Source: Evernia prunastri (taxonomy: Eukaryota; Ascomycota; Lecanoromycetes; Lecanorales; Parmeliaceae). From it: a stretch of 64,000 nucleotides of DNA. Of the stretch, positions 57,335-64,000 are shown piece after piece. Positions within the stretch are counted from its first letter, which is position 1, and the number at the start of each line of letters is the position of its first letter. The position numbers were made by a program, and so were the translations under genes. The stretch lies in the NCBI GenBank assembly GCA_003184365.1, contig NKYR01000088.1:9984-73983 (forward strand), written 5' to 3'. The notes beneath the pieces are model-generated. The model worked only from the letters and a program-made list of their open reading frames with translations, did no database searches and was not told the origin of the DNA.

Positions 57335-58483
57335 ATGTCTGTCTCTATCATTGACTTCACACCTTTTTATCACGGCACAAAGTCTGAGCACGCGCAATTG
57401 GCCGCAACGATTACTCAAGAGCTCCAGAAGAACGGTGCCGTGAGGCTAGTCAACCATGGAATCTCAGCAGAAATGATTTGCAAATGCTATGAATGGGTAA
57501 GCTTCATACTCATTCGTCCTAGTCTAGATAAATCCCCATGCAAATATCGAGAGAGCGCTCCTGATGTCCAACCTTGCACCCGCAGAGTGAGAAGTTCTTC
57601 CAACTGCCCTTAGCGGAAAAGGAAGCCATTCCAAACGAGCGCAATGCTGACCCGCAACGGGGATGGAGTTATGTTGGCTCGGAAAAGACGTCAAAGCTTA
57701 ATATGGTGGACAAGGATGGCCTAGTGCCGCAAGACCTAGAAGATGAGAAGGTTAGTTTGTTTATTTCCCGGGAAAGCAAGACGTAGCACTGACATTTCGG
57801 CTTACCATCAGGAGCACTTCGACTTCTGCAGAGCCGAAGACACCCGGTTCCCCAGCAAATGGCCTTCTGAATCGAGCATACCCGGTTTCCGCACGTTCAT
57901 GGAAACATTCCTCGAGACCTGCCACAATGTCGGTATGGAAATCATGCAAGTGCTGGAACAAGGTCTGGAACTGCCCCAAGGCGAGCTCGTCAACCGTTTC
58001 GCCACCAAGGTCGACGAAGTCCGACTGAATCATTACTCCCCCCTGCCCACCGAGAAGCTCAGTGACGGCAAACACCAACGTGCCTGGCCCCACACCGACT
58101 TCGGCATGCTGACCCTCCTCTTCCAAGACGAAGCCGGAGGCCTAGAAGTGGAGGATCGCTCTAACCCAGGGTCGTACCTTCCGATCCAACGCGAGTCGCC
58201 CACCGAGATATCAGTCTACGTCAGCGACACCCTCCAGCACTTGACGAATAACCATCTCCGAACCGGTATCCACCAGGTAGTGACGCCGATCGGGATCGAC
58301 GAGCGAGCCAGCGGCGTCCTGCCGGAGCGGTACTCGATCGCCTGTTTCCTCAAAGCGGATCGGGAGACGAGCGTCGGGCCTCTGGGGAGGTATGTCACTG
58401 CGGAGAGACCGAGGGCGTACGGGGACATGACGGCGCTGGAGCTGCACAGGAAGAGGGTTGGGCAACTTTATCTTGATGCTTGA
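57335..58483 (+). CDS. 2-oxoglutarate/Fe(II)-dependent oxygenase (isopenicillin-N-synthase-like)
   Basis: Exons 57335-57496, 57586-57750 and 57812-58483 give 332 residues, all in phase 0. The N-terminal part has the DIOX_N-type start VSIIDFTPFYHG and GAVRLVNHGI. The catalytic core has the HxD pair as WPHTDFGMLTLL, then GGLEVED, and the distal His in TGIHQVVTP, with the 2-oxoglutarate Arg in ERYSIACFLKAD. The metal triad and substrate Arg are complete. Such fungal oxygenases hydroxylate, desaturate or cyclise natural products. The substrate is not visible from the sequence. A TATA-like element lies about 150 bp before the ATG. Confidence 0.94.
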
Positions 58484-59812
58484 ACGGACTGGTCTCGAAT
58501 ATGGAGAGCCTGGGTCGTAGCCTGGGACTCTTTCGGCGAGAACTAGCCTTCTAATCCAATAGTATTCCAAATAGTAAATCACAACCTTCCTTCCAATCAA
58601 TCCCTTGTACATAAACGGCACACACTTTCGCGGAAAATAAAAAACAGAGACCAACTACAGACCTTCGTCGCCAGCACACAAGACCCACCCCTATATCCAA
58701 GCCCCCGAGATGCCCAAGAGAGCACCCACCACCATCTCTCCAAACAACCACCTCCAGAGACCTTACCTCACGCCGCCCTTCTAAGCCTGCCACCTACCAC
58801 CTGTCACCTACCACCTCCACAAGCCCCTCGACCTCCAAATCACAACTCCAACCCCAAAAACCACAGTCTTATCCCCTCCCCTCCCCTCGCAGCACATCCG
58901 CACATCCGCATCCGCTTCCATCACCGACCAACGACCGACCCTCCCATTCCCCGTTGCTCAAACATACTTCCGCTGCACCACCAACGCACACACAAACTAG
59001 ACACAAACACCACAACTCGCCAACAGCGCCCTTCAGGTATGCCATCCCATCGACCTCCCCCCTATCCATGTTATTTACATCCGAAGCGACCGAAGCGGCC
59101 GCGCTCAACCCTATCAACGACCAAAAAAACGGGGAATGAGTGCACAGCCGATGTATCATAGCAAGGCTCGTCGATGCTGCTACAACATACGGCAGCCGGG
59201 AACCTTTCGGTCTGCTATGGCGGAATTTAGGAGCGGGTGGGTCACGCAAGGCGCGAGTGGTTTTTCTGTCTTGACGTTGAGGATTGTCACTGTTGTGTTC
59301 TGGGCAGGAGTGAGAGGTGGGTGGTAAGCGGGAGGGTGGTCTACTTCTGTGGGTGATGTGTTAGTTATGTGGGTTGGAGCACCTGATTGGGGCTTGAGGA
59401 GGAAAAGGGTGGAAGAGGTCTTGCTCGAGATCTGGCAGGGTGAGAGGCTCGATGGATGCTGAACGAACGAATGAATGAATGTGTGTTTGTGACTGGGTTT
59501 TTTTCTTCGACATGTGCGCCCTGGTTTTGGACTCGAATACTTGGACAGATGCATCTGGTAATTAGCCACGTTCGGACGGATGTATCAGAAGCAGCGAAAA
59601 GCGTTAGACTTGGAGGGTCAAAGACCGGGTGACACTCTGAATCGGTCAAAGCAGTCGAGGTTTCTCACGTATTCATCGATTTCCATTCAGTATTTTCTAG
59701 CGGCAGCAAAGCTTGTGCCTGCATTCATCAATGAATGGAACCTAGGAACGACATCAAGATCATCTAGATGACTTCTATCTATGCGACGCTATACTTGCCT
59801 TATGAGATCCAC
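58484..59812. other. Intergenic, with a strongly pyrimidine- and A-rich part
   Basis: No gene is supported. From about 58660 to 59000 the plus strand is nearly devoid of G and rich in CACC and CCTC words, with the direct repeat CACCTACCACCTgtCACCTACCACCTCC. This is typical of an mRNA leader or promoter of a plus-strand gene, yet none follows within 800 bp. Confidence 0.4.
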
Positions 59813-62063
59813 TCAGGGTAAATGAGTCGTGTTGAACAGACGATTTCCCGTGTCGGTGGTGCCACTGCCCGTGAATTTGGTTTCAGAAAAGCGAAGTGCG
59901 ACAAGGTGGACATTTGCGTAAGGTGCGAGCGACTGCTTGAGACCGCCCTCCGCAACGCATTGGGCCTGAACGACACCGGCGACTACCACGATGCGAATAG
60001 TGGCATGGAGCTTGCGAACGTGCTGCACGGATTCAATGATCGTCTTGCCCGTGTTGATGACCGAATCAACAAGTACCACCGTGAGCTGTCCCTCCAGATG
60101 GTGGAGCTTGATGTCCTCAGCATCGCCGGCGTGGACGAACATTGCAAGCGGGAAGGCGTCACTGACGCCCAAAGCCATGGGTTCCCCACCGCGCATGAGT
60201 GCCACGATCGTCGTCTGTTGCTCATGGAAAAGCTGGTAGCCGTATGTCTGCCGGCGTAGGACATGCTCAATTTTACAAGGTTCGAGACCCACCACTTTGG
60301 CCACATATTCGTTCGCCAGATACCATCCAACACGGCGATGCACTTCCCTTAGATCCGGGCCTGCGACCTGAAAAGCTTTCAGTCAGTATGTTTGGTGTAC
60401 GATAGTTCTGGAGCCAGGAAGCATGCCTCAGAGAACGGAAAATATCCATGGCGCCCACAATACGATAAGAAGGAAAATGATGGATGGGAAGGTAACTCAC
60501 AGCTGCATCACGCATTCGCGTTGCGAGGAGCTTTGCAGCGCTCTTCTTTGCCGCACACGAGACTTGAAGCTCAGCATGTGTACATCGATCTCCCAAGAGA
60601 GAGTGGACAAATTCTGGCTCAGTGAGCTTGGTGATGGGAAGCTTTGTGATATCTAGGCGTGGTGAGGCGATGCTTGGCAGCACGACCTGACGCGCCTGAA
60701 GAGGCCCACAGTCGATGGCGTTTTCCAAAACAGCATCCATGGTCTTGCTCCTGGTCTCCTCCTCACCGACCACGATAATGGCTTGATCTGCCTCGCGCAA
60801 CATCTCCATGTCCAGCGGACTATCTCCGAATGCCCAAACACACAAGTGATAGAACTCTTGCAAATGGGCAACCAAGTCACGCTTCACTGCCGCTGAGACG
60901 ACGCAATCATCTGCAATGCGTCCCCCACCAATAACTTCCACCTTCTCAGAGAGACCTTCTTTCTCCAGCACTTTTTCCCAGACACGACTCAGCCCACAGG
61001 TGGCCACCACCATGCCAACATGCCTTTGCTCTGCCACCAGTTGCAACAGGGACACAAAATCGGGATGCATGGTCACCATCGATGCCACATCTCGGCAAAG
61101 TTCATCGAACTCTTGATCACTAGTCGCTTCTTCATACAGCAATACGGCCTGGCGAAAGGCAGTATATGAGTGACCTAAAGGGCTGCTGAATAGCTCTTTC
61201 AGTGTAGATGCCCCATATCCCGATGGTCGCGACTCGGAGACCTTCTTCCAGAACAATGCGCCCGTGTCCTCCGCAGCCAACGTCCTGTCGGCGTCAATGA
61301 CCAGAAATTTCTCCAACTGATCTTTGCTATCAGCAACGACTTTGTCCAGCTTGCTTTTGGCACGAGATAAGTTGTCTTTCTCGGTATGGTAGCTGAAATT
61401 GCGTAGCAGCTTCGAGATCACCGTCTGCTGTCCAAGCACAAGCGAGAACAAAATGTCATGATGGCGGCAGAGTTCGCGCAGCTGGAGCTTTTCTTCCTGC
61501 TGCCACTTGCGTAAATGGCTCTCCGACGTGGTCGCCCGCTCTCTTTCCGTGTCACCCAGACGACGTTGTACAACATCCTCGGCAGGAATGTCTAAGTAGA
61601 GGATGTGCGTAAAGACTTTCAAGTCATTTTGGGTGTACACTGGAGTCCCGGCTTCCTGCTCCTCTGGCCAGAACATGAAATGTCCAGTGACAACTGCAAC
61701 TTTTCCGCAGTCGGCGTAGTCTTTTCCGATCTGGTCGATAGCTTGTTGGCGCCAGTGCACCTTCTCTTGCTTTCCCATGCTGTGAAATGCGTCAAGACCG
61801 CCAGGAGTAACGGTGTGGATCATGTTGGAGCCTTCGTAAAACGCGAATTGGCTTTGTCCAAGCTCCTCCTTCAGCCGATTTAGCCAAAATGTTTTGCCAG
61901 AGCCAGGAACTCCGTACAACCCGACAACTACACCTTTGTGATCGGAGACAGACCGAATGGCAGGATCGGTAGGTTGAGTTAGCTCGAGATCCGCCATTGA
62001 GCCTGGTATGTTGCTTGATGCTTTCTCGCTGTTGGCAGGCATCATACCAACTCCCTCGGTCAT
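59813..62063 (-). CDS. Fusion protein: P-loop kinase, HAD phosphatase and phosphoribosyltransferase
   Basis: Exons 62063-60501 and 60367-59813 give 705 residues. Residues about 45-230 are a P-loop kinase with Walker A GVPGSGKT and a predicted lid DTERERATTSESHL. Residues about 270-480 are a HAD phosphatase with the nucleophile motif VIDADRTLA and the late acidic motif FGDSPLDMEMLREAD. Residues about 520-705 resemble uracil phosphoribosyltransferase, with the R-containing ALMRGGEPMA and a PRPP-type loop VLVDSVINTGKTI. The intron falls at the boundary before the third domain (MRDAA then VAGPDLREVHRR). It may salvage uracil or a related base in one chain, but the PRPP loop differs from classic UPRT, so the substrate is unclear. 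Confidence 0.88.
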
Positions 62064-62524
62064 AGAGGAAGATTTTGAAAGGACAAACAGTTTGAATAAT
62101 GATCAGATCTCTCAATTCTAGTGTAGCTAATGTAGGGTGAGATGAATTTTAAATGGCAAGTTGGCCACACTGATTATATCTACTGATTTGTAGGTTGCCG
62201 TTGTTTTTGTGGGCAAACAAGTGACTCAGAAAGCCGAGCCAATGATTATATCTATCAATTGATTCAGCGTGTTGCAGAGCCGTGTTGCAGTAGTCCAATT
62301 TCCTGGACGCACGTACCCAGCCTCGATGGCGAAGTCCGTTAGATAAATCACGGTGTGAAGGCGGCAAACGAGCCCACTTTTCTGCACGCCTGTAGCCAGC
62401 GTCTCTGGAAAAGCCCGGTAGGGAAATCGGAGTATGGGAGCGGCAAACGGCAGATCGTTGAGCAATGGCCGAAAGAATATTACACGAGATGAGAGATTCC
62501 CGTCCTTATTGCAGAAGCATGTCT
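62064..62524. other. Intergenic, no gene recognised
   Basis: It lies between two minus-strand genes and holds the 5' flank of the kinase fusion. Only short frames occur. Confidence 0.5.
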
Positions 62525-62986
62525 CTAGGGAAGAAGAGGCCATACTCGTCGCAGTTGGCGACCTACTCTTTTAAAGGCCACCGGGTCAATCTGGTGACGT
62601 GAAGCGACTTCTTCAAGTTTCTGATCTTTGCTGGGATTCACTACTTCACGGACCAAGTCGTACCGAGGAGCATTGCACATGATGGCGGCTGTTCGGTAGA
62701 ATCCCCAGCGTAAAGTGAACTTGGCCATCATATACGCATATACAAAGACATGGCGAGAGGTAGCCAATGGTGGTAGCTTCCGAACTGGATACCCATCGTA
62801 CTGAGCTCGACTACTGGAAAAGAAGACATCTGATGCCTCGCTGAGCTTATGAAGGCGTGTTTTTGACAGTCGGTGCTCTAAAAGCTCCTCGCGAAGTCGA
62901 TCTCGATACCACGATGGCGGTGACTGCCGTGATAGACCCAACATTCGATGCCATCGTTTCAGAAGGGCGTCGCCTGTCAAACGCAT
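62525..62986 (-). CDS. Conserved small fungal protein, LYR-like
   Basis: A single exon of 153 residues from MRLTGDALLKRWHRMLGLSR; the ATG at 63058 adds 24 residues that look unconserved. The pattern SPPSWYRDRLREELLEHR, SEASDVFFSSSRAQYDGYP, FVYAYMMAKFTLRWGFYR and MCNAPRYDLVREVVNPSKD is familiar to me from hypothetical proteins in many ascomycetes. It is rich in Arg and helical, of the size and composition seen in LYR mitochondrial assembly factors, but no exact LYR triplet is present. The function is not known. Confidence 0.7.
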   Translation of the reverse strand: MRLTGDALLKRWHRMLGLSRQSPPSWYRDRLREELLEHRLSKTRLHKLSEASDVFFSSSRAQYDGYPVRKLPPLATSRHVFVYAYMMAKFTLRWGFYRTAAIMCNAPRYDLVREVVNPSKDQKLEEVASRHQIDPVAFKRVGRQLRRVWPLLP

Positions 62987-63781
62987 TTTCTTTTGGCGAT
63001 TGAGTGATGTAAAGGGGGGACACTGAGGGATGATGCCTTTTTGCGTCCTTTGATACAAAAGGAGACATACAAAGATGGCGAAAGTGCCGGGAAGAGAAGT
63101 AAGGCTCCTATGGCATCATTTCTAGTAGCTTAGTTAACAATGCCGATACTTGCTTTCTTGATACTAGGAACATTCTCAGACTTGAAGCCCCCGTAACATG
63201 TTGGAGCCTCTACGATGTGGTTGGGGAAAGAAGCAGAAGTTCCAAAGTAGGATGGGCAGAAATGGGACGGCTGAAAGCAGAGAGACAGGAAAAGCGCAGG
63301 GGGAAGAAATCCTAGTAGGGTCAACTTGCCTGTAAAGGGAAGTAATGGCACGTATGATTTCTGGGTCTGCATTATCACATCCTTTAGGATTAGCCTTTCT
63401 CTAGAATTCCAGGTCTGAGATGTGGTGAAAAAGAGAAAGTGTTCACCGTGATGTTTTTCCTGTGTTCTGCACACGCTAACAGATATTGTAAGCCAAGCAT
63501 TGAGCCGCAATAGGTTAAGCTGCAATAGGTTAAGCTGCAGTGAGCCGCAACGATTTAGGTACCTTACATTAGAGAGCAATACCTAGGTACCTATTAATGG
63601 AAAAGAGGAAAAATTTCTGCTCCGGTTCCCGCTCCGTGAATCTTTTTCGCAACAAACGGTTAAGTACCTACCTACTACCTAGACGGTCAAAGCGGTGAGA
63701 TCAGACCGCTTCAATCTTCAGAAACCTAGCCCACGTCTTCAGATCTGGGCGATGGCAAGGTGATACTTTCTACAGGTAAGC
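62987..63781. other. Intergenic, with short direct repeats and palindromes
   Basis: A minus-strand frame of 149 codons (63130-63579) has no recognisable domain. The direct repeat GCAATAGGTTAAGCT lies twice at about 63508-63538. AGGTACCTTA-type palindromes occur at about 63557 and 63585. The rest is the 5' flank of PRO1. Confidence 0.5.
63508..63540. repeat. Two tandem 15-bp units, GCAATAGGTTAAGCT
   Basis: Two exact adjacent copies of the 15-bp word are followed by GCAGTGAGCCGCAA. A second copy of TGAGCCGCAA precedes the pair. The block lies in the 5' flank of PRO1. Confidence 0.75.
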
Positions 63782-64000
63782 ATGAAGGGCCACAAACATC
63801 TCACCATTGTGATCAAACTGGGTATGCAAGGCATGGGGCCTTTTGGGATACAATCGCTAAGCACACTTTCTCGACAGGCTCAAGCTCAATAGTCCACGAG
63901 AAGACCCATGAACCCTTACTCTCCATACTCTCCCTCATCGTTGAGACCGCCGTCGCTCTCATCAGCGATGGACACCGAGTCGTTATTGTCTCCTCCGGAG
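63782..64000 (+). CDS. PRO1: Glutamate 5-kinase, N-terminal part (cut by the window edge)
   Basis: Exon 1 63782-63821 and exon 2 from 63878 to the window end are joined by a GTATGC...ACAG intron and give MKGHKHLTIVIKLGSSSIV, then HEKTHEPLLSILSLIVETAV and DGHRVVIVSSG at the edge. The KLGSSSI(V) and HRVVIVSSG motifs are the ATP- and glutamate-binding N-terminus of glutamate 5-kinase, which makes gamma-glutamyl phosphate, the first step of proline synthesis. The rest of the amino-acid kinase domain and the PUA domain would lie beyond 64000. Confidence 0.93.

Noticed and set aside
63130..63579. 149-codon minus-strand frame before PRO1
   Set aside because: It begins in a short tandem repeat, has no domain and lies in the likely promoter region of PRO1.
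1..64000. CRISPR arrays, operons, ribosome binding sites, prophage or integron features
   Set aside because: Introns and gene families show that this is fungal nuclear DNA; no regularly spaced repeats or bacterial features were seen.

Overview
This is nuclear DNA from a filamentous ascomycete (Pezizomycotina). Most genes are split by 49-90 bp GT-AG introns, packing is dense on both strands, and the set includes fungal-type genes: a peroxin Pex8 ending in SKL, a Pcs1/Csm1 monopolin subunit, Mcd4, Cbp3, Atp23, an Aurora kinase and fungal secreted and ankyrin families. Species cannot be read from the sequence. I rebuilt most genes by joining open frames across introns and checking that phases and total length close.

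Layout. 1-9.5 kb: a CorA-like membrane protein with an apparent frameshift, a prenyl-cysteine methyltransferase (Ste14 family), a decayed gene with 117-bp tandem repeats, and PEX8. 9.8-12.5 kb: a gene graveyard holding an ankyrin-repeat relic, a 5'-truncated DBP10 helicase relic and a 5'-truncated CYP51 relic lying back to back. 13.4-15.5 kb: a secreted two-repeat protein and a cupin. 16-22.7 kb: MSP1 and PCS1 (divergent), then MCD4. 25-29.4 kb: a flavin monooxygenase and a medium-chain reductase transcribed divergently from an AT-rich spacer. 29.7-31.8 kb: leukotriene-A4-hydrolase-type aminopeptidase. 31.8-33.9 kb: no gene, and an ambiguous base inside a poly-C run. 33.9-39.2 kb: a housekeeping block of CBP3, TIP41, Aurora kinase and ATP23. 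40-47.6 kb: a large Cys- and Ser/Thr-rich secreted protein, a secreted zincin-like protein and an eight-exon MFS transporter. 48.4-52.4 kb: a 1,230-residue ankyrin protein. 52.5-53.4 kb: a 902-bp MITE-like element. 54.3-58.5 kb: a monocarboxylate-type transporter and a 2-oxoglutarate/Fe(II) oxygenase. 59.8-63 kb: a kinase-HAD-phosphoribosyltransferase fusion and a conserved small protein. The right edge cuts into glutamate 5-kinase (PRO1).

The housekeeping genes cover cell division (Aurora, Pcs1), TOR/PP2A signalling (Tip41), mitochondrial quality control and assembly (Msp1, Cbp3, Atp23), GPI anchors (Mcd4), peroxisome import (Pex8) and proline synthesis (Pro1). The accessory material (secreted proteins, oxidoreductases, transporters, ankyrin protein, relics, MITE) lies between these blocks. 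The best candidates for something undescribed are the 902-bp element with repeated ATCCATGGAT palindromes and the DBP10/CYP51 relic junction.
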